A model generated the notes under the pieces. The model was not told the origin of the DNA and made no database searches. It saw only the letters and a program-made list of their open reading frames with translations. 64,000 nt of DNA, taken from contig CAWEGR010000004.1 of assembly GCA_963808775.1 (NCBI GenBank), positions 558,001 through 622,000 of the forward strand. The letters run 5' to 3'. Of the stretch, positions 50,996 through 59,343 are shown piece by piece. The stretch comes from JACVRW01 sp963808775 (GTDB lineage: Bacteria; Actinomycetota; Thermoleophilia; Solirubrobacterales; Thermoleophilaceae). Numbering within the stretch: the first letter of the stretch is position 1; the number at the start of each line of letters is the position of its first letter. A program made the position numbers and the translations under genes.

Positions 50996-51208
50996 TTGCC
51001 CGACGTCGAGGCTCACATCACCGGAACCGTCTGGAAGATCGAGTGCGAGCTCGGCCAAAAGGTCGACGAGGGCGACACGCTCGTGATCCTCGAGTCCATG
51101 AAGATGGAGATGCCGGTCGAGGCCGAGGATCCGGGGACGGTGAAGCAGATCGTCTGCGAGGAGGGGCAGTCGGTCTCCGAGGGCGACACGCTCGTCGTCC
51201 TCGAGTGA
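50996..51208 (+). CDS. Stand-alone biotinyl (BCCP-like) carrier protein
   Basis: A 70-residue protein with a TTG start and GAGGAGG 8 nt upstream. It is just one biotinyl/lipoyl domain: ITGTVWKIECELGQKVDEGD, then ESMKMEMP with the biotinylated K36, then the matching half GTVKQIVCEEGQSVSEGDTL. It would carry carboxybiotin for an acyl-CoA carboxylase. The carboxyltransferase at 18947 is one candidate partner; no biotin carboxylase is visible. Its TGA overlaps the next GTG (GTGA). The bio genes follow 0.8 kb downstream. Confidence 0.88.
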   Translation: MPDVEAHITGTVWKIECELGQKVDEGDTLVILESMKMEMPVEAEDPGTVKQIVCEEGQSVSEGDTLVVLE

Positions 51209-51978
51209 CCAAGCTCGAGCTCGACCGGCCCGCCGAGGGCGTCGCGCGCCTGACGATCGCGAACCCGGAGCGGCGCGGCGCGCTCGACCACGAGATCCTC
51301 GACGCGCTCGCCGGGCACGCGCGCACGCTCGACGCCCGCTGCCTCGTGATCCGCGGCACCGGCACGGTCTTCTCGGCGGGCTACGACATCGGCAACCTCC
51401 AGGGACAGTCCTTCGAGGAGTCGGCCGAGCGCCTCGTGGCCCACCCGTTCCACGACGCGCTCGAGGCGCTCGAGGCCTACCCGTATCCCGTCGTCGCGGA
51501 GCTGAACGGCCACGCGATCGGCGGAGGGCTCGAGCTCGCGATCACCTGCGACATCCGGCTGGCCGCGCGCGGGATCAAGGTCGGGATGCCGCCGGCGAAG
51601 CTCGGGCTGATCTACTCGCACACGGGGCTGCGGAAGTTCATCGACGTCTGCGGGCCCGCGGGGACCGCGGAGCTGTTCTACGTGGGCCGCAACATCGAGG
51701 CCGAGCGGGCGGCGGCGATGGGGCTCGTCAACGAGGTCGTGGAGCCCGAGGCGCTCGGCGAGCGCGTGCTTTCGCTGGCGGCGGAGATCGCGTCGAACGC
51801 GCCGCTCTCGCTCGCCGGCAACAAGCGGGCGATCCGCGCGCTGCGGGCGCAGCCGCTCCCCGCCGAGGTCGAGCAGGAGCTGATCGAGCTGCGCGAGTCG
51901 TGCTTTCGCTCCGAGGATTTCCGCGAGGGCGTGGCGGCCTTCGCGGAGAAGCGCAAACCGCGCTGGAAGGGGCGCTGA
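51205..51978 (+). CDS. Enoyl-CoA hydratase/isomerase family protein, second copy
   Basis: A 257-residue protein with a GTG start coupled to the biotinyl carrier gene. Crotonase motifs are IANPERRGALDHEILDAL, VIRGTGTVFSAGYDIGNL and AELNGHAIGGGLELAITCDI, with GMPPAKLGLIYSHTGLRKF as the third. SAGYDI and GGGLEL supply the oxyanion hole. The Glu pair of true hydratases is not obvious, so it could be a decarboxylase or isomerase, perhaps acting with the carboxylase whose carrier it is translated with. It ends FAEKRKPRWKGR. Confidence 0.85.
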   Translation: MTKLELDRPAEGVARLTIANPERRGALDHEILDALAGHARTLDARCLVIRGTGTVFSAGYDIGNLQGQSFEESAERLVAHPFHDALEALEAYPYPVVAELNGHAIGGGLELAITCDIRLAARGIKVGMPPAKLGLIYSHTGLRKFIDVCGPAGTAELFYVGRNIEAERAAAMGLVNEVVEPEALGERVLSLAAEIASNAPLSLAGNKRAIRALRAQPLPAEVEQELIELRESCFRSEDFREGVAAFAEKRKPRWKGR

Positions 51979-52020
51979 GAGCGGCGGGAAACCCGCTGTC
52001 CGTCCGGCACGACGCCTACG

Positions 52021-53206
52021 GTGGCGCCGAACGTGCCCTCTCTCATCTCCCGCGAAGAGGCGCTGCGACTCGGCGAGATCGAAGACCATGCCGAGATCGA
52101 GGCATTGGTCGACCGCGCCTGGCGGGTGCGGCTCGAGCGCTTCGGCGACTCGACCGACATGTGCTCGCTCGTCAACGCGAAGTCGGGGGGCTGCGCGGAG
52201 GACTGCGGCTTCTGCTCGCAGTCGCGCTTCGCGGAGGCCGACACGCCGATGCACGCGATGATGACCCCGGAGCAGATCCTCGAGCACGCGCGCGCGGCGG
52301 AGGCCGCCGGCGCGCACCGGTTCTGCATGGTCACGCAGGGCCAGGGGCTCTCGAAGCGGGACTTCCAGAACATCCTCGAGGGCGCGCGGCTCGTCGCGCG
52401 GGAGACGAACCTGAAGCGCTGCGCCTCGATCGGCCACATGTCGAGCGCGCGCGCGAAGGCGCTCGCCGAGGCGGGCATCCAGAGGGTGCACCACAACGTC
52501 GAGACGGCCGAGAGCTACTACCCGGAGGTCTCGACCACGGTTCGCTACGAGGGCAGGCTGCGCACGATCGACGCCGTCCGCGAGGCGGGGCTCGAGACCT
52601 GCGTGGGCGGCATCCTCAACCTCGGCGAGTCGCGCGAGCAGCGCGTCGAGATGGCCTTCCAGCTCTCCGACCTCGAGCCCACCTCGGTGCCGATCAACCT
52701 CCTGAACCCGCGGCCGGGAACGAAGTTCGGCGACCGCGAGCTGATGGACCCGTGGGAGGCCGTGCAGTGGGTCGCGATCTTCCGGCTCGTCATCCCCGGC
52801 GCGCTCTTCCGCCTCTGCGGCGGGCGCAACGAGAACCTCGGCGCCGGCGAGTTTCAGAAGCTCGCCGTCAGGGCCGGGCTGAACGGGGTCATGATGGGCA
52901 ACTTCCTCACCACGCTCGGCTCTGAGCCCGAATGGGATCGCGCCATGTTCGAGGAGCTCGGCCTGAACGTGGCGCGCCAGGACGACAACGGCTCGAACCC
53001 GCGCCCCGACAACCGCGACGGCTGGCTCGCGGGCGAGACGCCGCGCACCCCCGTCGACGAGCTCGTCGACTCGCAGGCCGAGGCCAACTTCTGGGATCCC
53101 TCGACCCAGCTTCGCCACCGCAAGAAGACCTCGGTGCCGCCCGCGCCCGGACGGCGCTCCCAACCGCTTCCCCGAGATCGTCCAGGTCGAGGGCAGGGCC
53201 GCGTGA
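52021..53206 (+). CDS. bioB: Biotin synthase, 3' +1 frameshift
   Basis: About 395 residues. The radical-SAM cluster is C58, C62 and C65 in GGCAEDCGFCSQSRF. YYPEVSTTVRYEGRLRTID and NLLNPRPGTKFGDRE are typical BioB segments. It inserts sulfur into dethiobiotin. The frame as written runs on into bioF, giving an apparent 812-residue fusion. Skipping one base in CCCGGACGGCGC at about 53151 gives a BioB-like tail, APNRFPEIVQVEG, and a TGA at 53204-53206 that overlaps the bioF GTG. Length 3n+1. The GTG start could be 52021 or 52033. Confidence 0.88.
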
Positions 53207-54459
53207 GCTCGGACATCGAGGACCGGCTCAGCGAGATCCGCGACCGCGGCCTCTACCGGCGCATGCGCGCGGTGTCGGGGCCGCAGGGCCCGCGCGTCCT
53301 GCTCGACGGCAAGCCGGTCCTGCTGCTCTGCTCGAACAACTACCTCGGGCTCGCCGACCATCCGCGCGTGCGCGAGGCGGCGGCCGAGGCGGCCATGCGC
53401 TACGGCGCCGGCTCGGGGGCGTCGCGGCTCGTGTCCGGCAACATGACGATCCACCGCCGCCTCGAGGAGGGCCTGCGCGACCTGGGGCGCTCCGAGGCGT
53501 GCCTCCTGTTCGGCTCCGGCTACCTCGCCAACGCCGGCGTCGTCTCGGCGCTCGCGCGCGAGGGCGACGTGGTCTTCTCGGACTCGCTCAACCACGCCTC
53601 GATCATCGACGGCTGCCGGCTCGCGAAGGCGGAGACGTTCGTCTACGACCACTGCGACACGGACCACCTCGAGTGGGGCCTGCGCCAGGCGGCGGGGCGC
53701 GGCTCGCTGATCGTGACCGACGGCGTCTTCTCGATGGACGGCGACATCGCGCCGCTCGAGCGCATCGTCGAGCTCGGCCAGCGCTACGACGCGCGGGTGA
53801 TGGTCGACGACGCCCACGGGACGGGCGCCATCGGCCCCGACGGCCGCGGGGCGGTCGCCGCCGCGGGGCTCGAGGACGAGGTCGACGTGCTGGTCGGCAC
53901 GCTCGGCAAGGCGCTCGGCTCCTACGGCGCGTTCGTCTGCTGCGACCAGGCGATGTCGAAGTACCTGATCAACACCGCGCGCACCCTGATCTTCTCGACC
54001 GCCCTCTCGCCGCCGGCCGTGGCCGCCGCGATGGCGGCGCTCGAGCTGCTGCGCGAGCAGCCGCGGCGCGTCGAGAAGCTGCAGCGCAACGCCGGCGTTC
54101 TGCGCGAGGCACTCGCCGAGCAGGATCTGGCGGTGCCGCCCGGCTCGGTCACGCAGATCCTGCCCGTGATCGTCGGCGACGCGTCCGCGACCGTGCGCGC
54201 GAGCGAGCGGGCGCTCGAGCGCGGGGTGTTCGCCCAGGCGATCCGGCCGCCGACCGTCCCCGAGGGCACCTCGCGCCTGCGCCTCGCGGTGATGGCGTCG
54301 CACACGAAGTCGGAGCTGCGCGAGGCCGCACGCGTGCTCGCCGCCTGCGTGCCCGCCTCGGCGCGCGGCGCGGTGCCGGCGCCCGCCGCGCCCGAGCGCG
54401 CGTCCGCTGACGCACCGGCCCGCGGCCGCGTCTTCGACGGCCTGCGCGACGCGGCCTAG
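53203..54459 (+). CDS. bioF: 8-amino-7-oxononanoate synthase
   Basis: A 418-residue fold-type I PLP enzyme. Motifs are LLLCSNNYLGLADHPRVREA, YGAGSGASRLVSGNMTIHR, VDDAHGTGAIGPDG (Asp-Ala-His) and GTLGKALGSYGAF with the PLP lysine. It condenses pimeloyl-ACP or -CoA with alanine, the first committed step of biotin ring assembly. The GTG at 53203 overlaps the restored bioB stop (GTGA). A C-terminal extension rich in Ala/Pro (about residues 385-418) is longer than usual. Next come a 147-bp gap without a recognisable gene and then bioD. Confidence 0.93.
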   Translation: MSSDIEDRLSEIRDRGLYRRMRAVSGPQGPRVLLDGKPVLLLCSNNYLGLADHPRVREAAAEAAMRYGAGSGASRLVSGNMTIHRRLEEGLRDLGRSEACLLFGSGYLANAGVVSALAREGDVVFSDSLNHASIIDGCRLAKAETFVYDHCDTDHLEWGLRQAAGRGSLIVTDGVFSMDGDIAPLERIVELGQRYDARVMVDDAHGTGAIGPDGRGAVAAAGLEDEVDVLVGTLGKALGSYGAFVCCDQAMSKYLINTARTLIFSTALSPPAVAAAMAALELLREQPRRVEKLQRNAGVLREALAEQDLAVPPGSVTQILPVIVGDASATVRASERALERGVFAQAIRPPTVPEGTSRLRLAVMASHTKSELREAARVLAACVPASARGAVPAPAAPERASADAPARGRVFDGLRDAA

Positions 54460-54606
54460 TGCGCGCGGGACGGTTCGTCGTCAGGCGTCCGCCGAGCGGC
54501 GGGCGTCCGGCTGGGCTCCGCTCGCGCTGCGCGAGGCGCGACTGCTGGTCCGTCCGGCGCTGGCGCCTGATCCCTTCTGCGCGCCTGAGCGAGGTCGCGG
54601 CTCGGC

Positions 54607-55281
54607 GTGCGCGGCCTGTTCGTCACCGGAACCGACACCGAGGTCGGCAAGTCGGTCGTGGCGGCCGCGATCTGCTCCGCTCTGGCCGCGCGCGGCGAGC
54701 GCGTCGCGGCCTTCAAGCCCGCCGTCACGGGCCTGACGGACCCGGAGGGCGAGTTCGGGCGCGACCACGAGCTGCTGGCAGGCGTGTCGAGCGCCGGCCA
54801 GGGGGCCGGCGACGTCGCGCCGTACACGTTCGACCCGCCGCTCTCGCCGCACTTCGCGGCCGAGCTCGCCGGGACCACGATCGAGCCCGCGCGCCTGCTC
54901 GACGCCGCGCGCGCCGCGGCCGCGGGCGCCGACGCGCTGGTGTGCGAGGGCGTCGGCGGCCTGCTCGTGCCGATCACGCCGGGCTACCTCGTGCGCGATC
55001 TCGCGCGCGACCTCGCGCTCCCGCTCGTGATCGCCTCCCGCACCGGGCTCGGCACGATCAACCACACGCTGTTGACGGTCGAGGCGGCCCGCGCGGTCGG
55101 CCTCGAGGTAGCGGGGATCGTGATGACGCCCTGGCCCGCTGAACCGAGCCCGATCGAGAGCTCGAACCGCGCGACGGTCGAGCGCCTCGCGGGGGTGGCG
55201 GTCAGCGGCCTGCCACGCACCGGGCGCCACGGGCTGGCCGCCGCGGGGGCCACGCTGCCGCTCGCGGACTGGCTCCCTTAA
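54607..55281 (+). CDS. bioD: Dethiobiotin synthetase
   Basis: A 224-residue P-loop enzyme. GTDTEVGKS (residues 8-16) is the diagnostic BioD Walker A. FKPAVTGL carries the DAPA-binding Lys and CEGVGGLLVPI the second motif. It closes the ureido ring of 7,8-diaminononanoate using CO2 and ATP. The GTG start follows a 147-bp region after bioF in which I see no gene, only GC-rich sequence with no clear promoter. A TIGR02611-type gene follows 9 bp downstream. Confidence 0.93.
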   Translation: MRGLFVTGTDTEVGKSVVAAAICSALAARGERVAAFKPAVTGLTDPEGEFGRDHELLAGVSSAGQGAGDVAPYTFDPPLSPHFAAELAGTTIEPARLLDAARAAAAGADALVCEGVGGLLVPITPGYLVRDLARDLALPLVIASRTGLGTINHTLLTVEAARAVGLEVAGIVMTPWPAEPSPIESSNRATVERLAGVAVSGLPRTGRHGLAAAGATLPLADWLP

Positions 55282-55290
55282 CCTCGGGGA

Positions 55291-55698
55291 ATGGCCGCGG
55301 AGGAGCACCCGCTCGACGAGGGCGAGGAGATCCCGACGCTGCTCCTGAAGCTGCGTGAGCGCAAGCTGCGGCACAAGCAGCGCAACATCCTCGTGCGCGC
55401 GGCGATCGTCGTCTTCGGCGTGTTCGTGATCATCGCGGGCGTCGTGCTGTCGGCGCCCGGCGTGCCGGGGCCGGGCTTCGTGACGATCCTCGTCGGGATC
55501 AGCTTCATCGCGCTCGAGTTCGACTGGGCGGAGCGGCTGCTCGAGCGGGCGATCGTGTTCGGCGACAGCGTCGCCGAACGTGCCGAGCAGACCACGCGCA
55601 CGCAGCGCATGGTGGCCGGCACCGTGGTGGCGCTGGGGCTCGCCGCGTTTGTGGTCGCGGCGATCCTGTGGGACATCCCGCTCATGCCGGTGCTCTAG
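55291..55698 (+). CDS. TIGR02611-family (PGPGW) membrane protein
   Basis: A 135-residue protein. A charged N-terminus is followed by helix 1 (about residues 36-56), the PGVPGPGFVTILVGISFIAL motif of the PGPGW family and a C-terminal helix (about 110-130). WAERLLERA and a basic-acidic region lie between. The family is widespread in actinobacteria with unknown role. It follows bioD closely but is probably not part of biotin synthesis. Confidence 0.82.
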   Translation: MAAEEHPLDEGEEIPTLLLKLRERKLRHKQRNILVRAAIVVFGVFVIIAGVVLSAPGVPGPGFVTILVGISFIALEFDWAERLLERAIVFGDSVAERAEQTTRTQRMVAGTVVALGLAAFVVAAILWDIPLMPVL

Positions 55699-55729
55699 CC
55701 CGGGCTCGTCATCTCGGGTTGGTCGATCA

Positions 55730-55747
55730 TAGTCTGATATCGGACTA
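55730..55747. promoter_or_regulatory. MarR-type palindromic operator
   Basis: TAGTCTGAT and ATCGGACTA are 9-bp inverted arms with one mismatch, 18 bp in all. The site lies 23 bp upstream of the TTG of a SnoaL-like gene that is followed by a MarR gene. Size and symmetry fit autoregulation by that MarR. Confidence 0.6.
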
Positions 55748-55770
55748 ATTTCTCGGAAGAGGAGTTCTCG

Positions 55771-56170
55771 TTGTCGTCATCCACGCCTGCCGCAACGATC
55801 GAGCGCTTCTCGCGCCTGCTGAGCGAGGCTCGCCTCGACGTCCTGCTCGAGCTGTACGAGGAGGACGCAGTCTTCGCCCCCGAGCCCGGCGTCGCCGTCC
55901 AGGGACGCCGCGCGATCCGCTCTGCCCTTCGAGCCGTTTCTCGACATGAAGCCCGGATGAGCGGCGAGGTCCAGAAGGTGCTGGAGGGGCCTCACACGGC
56001 GCTCGTCTCATATCGCTGGGAGCTCGAGGGGACGGGGCCGGACGGCGCCCCGATTCGCCTTGAGGGCTCGAAGGCGCATCAGCTCGGACGTGCTGCGCCG
56101 GCGTCCCGACGGCTCGTGGGGCGTGTTGATCGACGACCCCTGGGGCGCCGCGCCCTCACCCGCCGCATAG
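55771..56170 (+). CDS. NTF2/SnoaL-like domain protein, +1 frameshift
   Basis: About 133 residues with a TTG start and GAGGAG 8 nt upstream. The sequence TPAATIERFSRLLSEARLDV, LLELYEEDAVFAPEPGVAVQ and GRRAIRSALRA is a cone-shaped NTF2 fold (ketosteroid isomerase/SnoaL group). The frame breaks at about 56080; beyond one extra base it reads VLRRRPDGSWGVLIDDPWG and ends with TAG at 56168-56170. Length 3n+1. The substrate is unknown. It forms a unit with the MarR gene. Confidence 0.72.
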
Positions 56171-56180
56171 ATTCCGGCGG

Positions 56181-56616
56181 GTGGCCCACGCAACCCGCGC
56201 AAACCTCGGCTTCCTCCTCGCGAAGGCCTCGCAGCGCTGGAACGAGCGGCTCGCCGAGGGCTTTGCGGAGGCGGGCTTCGCCGAAGTCCGGCCGGCCTAC
56301 GGCTCGGTGCTCGTTCCCCTGCTCGAGGAGGATGGGCTGCGCATGGGCGAGATCGCTCGCAGGGCGCGACTGTCGAAGCAGACGGTCACGACGCTCGTCC
56401 GCCTGTGCGAGCGCGAGGGCCTAGTGGAGCGCTCGCCCGATCCGAACGACGGGCGCGCGACCCTCGTCAGCTTGACCGCCAAGGCGCGGCGTTTCGAACC
56501 CGTAGCCGAGCGCGTGCTCGAGCAGCTGGAAAGCGACGCCCTCGCGGCGCTCGGGAATCGGCGTAACGCGGAGACCCGCCGCGCGCTCGCGCAACTGGCC
56601 GAGCTCGAGCGGCTAG
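56181..56616 (+). CDS. MarR family transcriptional regulator, 3' end uncertain
   Basis: About 145 residues with a GTG start. The winged HTH shows DGLRMGEIARRARLSKQTVT, TLVRLCEREGLVERSPDPND and GRATLVSLTAKARRF. The written frame stays open far into the convergent acyl-CoA synthetase gene. One inserted base would put the stop at TAG 56614-56616, which overlaps that gene's stop as CTAG like other convergent pairs here. The break point is not clear. The 18-bp palindrome at 55730 is its probable operator, with the SnoaL-like gene as target. Confidence 0.75.
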
Positions 56617-58214
56617 ACCGCCATCCCCTTGCGCTCGCGCTCCTGCTCGCGCAGCTCGACGCGCCGGATCTTGCCGGTGAGCGTCTTCGGCAGGTCGTCG
56701 ACGAACTCGATCTCGCGCGGGTAGGCGTAGGCCGAGTGGTGCTCGCGAACGTGCGCCTTGATCTCGGCGGCCAGCTCGTCGCTCGCCTCGAAGCCGCCCG
56801 CGAGCACGATGAACGCCTTGACGAGGTCGCCGCGGCGCTCGTCGGGGCTCGCCACCACGGCGGCCTCCTTGACCGCCGGATGCTCGACACACGCGGACTC
56901 GACCTCGAACGGCCCGATCCGGTAGCCCGCCGAGATGATCACGTCGTCGGCGCGGCCGGCGTACCAGATGTAGCCGTCCTCGTCGGCGGTCGCGGCGTCC
57001 TTCGTGTGGAACCAGTCGCCGCCGAAGACCTCCTCGGTGTCCTCCGGGCGGTTCCAGTAGCCGATCGGGTAGTGCGGGTTCGAGCGCGCGCGCAGGCAGA
57101 TCTCGCCGCGCTCGCCGGTCGGCAGCGGCCGCTCATCCTCGTCGAGGATCTGCACGTCCCAGCCGGGCATCGGCCGGCCCATGGAGCCCTCGCGCACCTC
57201 CATCGTCGGGAGGTTGCCGCACAGCGGATAGCTCTCGGTCAGCCCGTAGTAGTCGAGCACCGTGATGCCGAACTGCTCGCGGAACCAGCGGATCACCTCG
57301 GGGTTGAGCGGCTCGCCCGCCGAGCACGTGATGCGCAGGCGGTCGAGCGGATAGCGCTCGCCGGCACGCTCGACGCCCGTCATCGCCCGCAGAGCCGTTG
57401 GGGTCGTGAACATGTTCTCGACCCCGTGCTTCGACAGGAAGCGCAGGTGCTCCTCGGGGTCGTAGCCCGCCTCGCGCGCCTGCACCAGGGCCACCGCCCC
57501 GTAGCGCCAGGGGCCGAGCAGCGGGCAGATGCCGGCCGCCCACGCCCACTCGCCCGACCCGTGGAAGAGCTCGCCGTCCCGCACGTCGTGGCAGAACTCG
57601 AACTCCTCGTGGGCGAGCAGGTAGCGGTGGGCGTGGAGGATGCCCTTCGCAAGGCCGGTGGTCCCGGAGGAGTAGTAGAGCTGCGCGGGGTCGTCGGCCG
57701 CGGTGTCGACCGTCTCGAAGTCGGGCGAGGCGGCCGCCATCTCTTCGAGCAGCCCCTCGTCGAGCACGAGCACGGTCTCGGCGAGCCCGTCGGGGATGCG
57801 GTCGCGGTTGGCCGCGTTCGTGACCACGACCCTCGCCCCGGAGTCGCGCAGCCGGTGCTCGATGCCCTCGTCGCCGTAGAGCACCGAGAGCGACAGCAGG
57901 ATCGCGCCCGAGCGGTAGGTCCCGATGAACGCCGCGGCGGTCTCGGGCAGGGAGGGCAGGAGCGTCGCGACCCGGTCCTCGCGCTCCACGCCATGGGCGC
58001 GCAGCACGTTCGCGAAGCGGTTCGAGAGCTCGCGCAGCTCGCCGAAGGTCACGCGCCGCTCGGCCCCGGTCCAGTCCTCCCAGACCATCGCGAGCCTGTC
58101 CGGGGCGTGCTTGTCGCAGACGTCGTGCGCGATGTTGTAGCGCTCGGGAACCTCCCAGCGGTGCGCAGCGCACATCTCCTCGTAGCCGGTCAGCTCGTAC
58201 TTGCGGAATCCCAC
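56613..58214 (-). CDS. Acyl-CoA synthetase (AMP-forming, medium-chain/ACSM-like)
   Basis: A 533-residue ANL-superfamily ligase with a GTG start and GAGGAG 6 nt upstream. Motifs are the P-loop YYSSGTTGLAKGI, ITVLDYYGLTESYPLCGNLP (A5), DWFHTKDAATADEDGYIWYA (A7) and GRADDVIISAGYRIGPFEVE (A8), then LPKTLTGKIRRVELRE with the A10 Lys. The ISAGYRIGP signature resembles medium-chain ACSM and AcsA-like enzymes. It activates a carboxylic acid to acyl-CoA, feeding the beta-oxidation enzymes of this window. Confidence 0.9.
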   Translation of the reverse strand: MGFRKYELTGYEEMCAAHRWEVPERYNIAHDVCDKHAPDRLAMVWEDWTGAERRVTFGELRELSNRFANVLRAHGVEREDRVATLLPSLPETAAAFIGTYRSGAILLSLSVLYGDEGIEHRLRDSGARVVVTNAANRDRIPDGLAETVLVLDEGLLEEMAAASPDFETVDTAADDPAQLYYSSGTTGLAKGILHAHRYLLAHEEFEFCHDVRDGELFHGSGEWAWAAGICPLLGPWRYGAVALVQAREAGYDPEEHLRFLSKHGVENMFTTPTALRAMTGVERAGERYPLDRLRITCSAGEPLNPEVIRWFREQFGITVLDYYGLTESYPLCGNLPTMEVREGSMGRPMPGWDVQILDEDERPLPTGERGEICLRARSNPHYPIGYWNRPEDTEEVFGGDWFHTKDAATADEDGYIWYAGRADDVIISAGYRIGPFEVESACVEHPAVKEAAVVASPDERRGDLVKAFIVLAGGFEASDELAAEIKAHVREHHSAYAYPREIEFVDDLPKTLTGKIRRVELREQERERKGMAV

Positions 58215-58244
58215 GGTCGCTCCTCTCTAGGCCTCCCGAGGAAG

Positions 58245-59343
58245 CTACCCGGACGCGCGCGCGGCTGACAGCGCCGCGGGGATCTCGCCGCGGTCGAGCA
58301 GCGCGTCCGCCACGAGGCGTCCGGTGGCGGCTCCGGTCGAGATGCCCCACGGCCCATGGCCCGCGGCCACCCAGAGCCGGTCGATGCCGAGCGCGGGCCC
58401 CACGAGCGGGCGGCCGTCGAACGACTGCGGGCGCGCGCAGGCGCGCAGCCCGATCACCTCGGCCCCGGCCACCCCGGGCAGGAAGTCCCGCGCCGCGCGC
58501 CGGATCCGGCCCTCCCAGGCCTCGGGCTCGGGCTCGTCGCGCAGGAAGGTCGAGCCGAGCGAGACGCTCTCCCCGCCCGGCGCCGGCACCGCGCTGAACA
58601 CCGCTCCGTCCTGGAGCGCCTGCGGCCCTGCCGCCACGGCCTCCACGCCGGTCTGCTCGACCACGTGGCGCGGAGGCTCCGGCGAGCGCGATCTCCAACA
58701 CCACCCCCCAGACCGCCCCGATCGGACGCCAGGCGCGTGTGGTGTCGACGACCTCCGGGGTCCAGGGCCCGGCCGTCACGAGCACGCTCTCGGCCGCGCG
58801 CCGCACCCCTGCCGCGATCACGCCGCGCGCCTTGCCCGCGCCGATCCAGGGCCAGGCGACCTCGTGCTCGCGGAAGACGGCTCCGGCCGCGTGCGCGCGG
58901 CGCGCAAGGGCGCGCGTCGCCGCCAGCGGCCCCACGGGGTAGCCCGTCTCGAGCCGGCACGCCCGCACCCCGGGCGCGATCGCGGGCTCCACGCCGGCGA
59001 GCTCGCGCGGGCCGAGCACCACGGGGTCGAGCTCGGGAACGTCGCGCGCGATCTCGCTCGCGACCGCCTCGACCTCGCTGCGGTCACGGGACAGCATCAG
59101 CACGCCGGCCGGCTCCTCGGGCAGGTCGAGGTGCTCGAGCGAGCGCAGGATGTCGACCGTCTCCGTGTGGAGCTCGGCGAGCACCGGGTCGAACGGGTGC
59201 TGCACCACCCCGGAGTTGCGGCCGCTGGCGCCGCTCCCCACCTCGTCGCGCTCGTAGACCTCGACCTTCGCGCCCGCCTCGGCGAGAAACGCGGCCGCCG
59301 CGCATCCGACCACACCTCCGCCGATCACGGCGACGTCGGTCAG
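58245..59343 (-). CDS. FAD-dependent oxidoreductase (DAO family), +1 frameshift, probable CTG start
   Basis: About 366 residues. It opens TDVAVIGGGVVGCAAAAFLA (FAD dinucleotide motif) and GSGASGRNSGVVQHP. The frame breaks at about 58680 in GCCGGAGCC. After one extra base it continues EPPRHVVEQTG and ends with GIDRLWVAAGHGPWGISTGA, the C-terminal FAD motif of DAO enzymes (glycine/sarcosine/D-amino acid oxidases). The start fits CTG at 59343, in CTGA with the upstream stop and GGGGGAG before it; the next GTG would cut into the FAD motif. Length 3n+1. The substrate is unknown. Confidence 0.75.

Noticed and set aside
51013..54303. A 1096-codon open frame on the minus strand opposite the crotonase, bioB and bioF genes
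   Set aside because: It is antisense to genes with clear catalytic motifs, its translation is low-complexity (Arg/Ala/Asp/His-rich) and matches no family. Long antisense frames are normal in very GC-rich DNA.
52021..54459. A bifunctional BioB-BioF enzyme
   Set aside because: A single skipped base restores a standard BioB tail, stop codon and GTGA overlap with bioF, and similar +1 errors occur in many neighbouring genes.
54460..54606. A small gene between bioF and bioD
   Set aside because: Open frames here are Arg-rich, without start signals or a recognisable motif. It is treated as a spacer.
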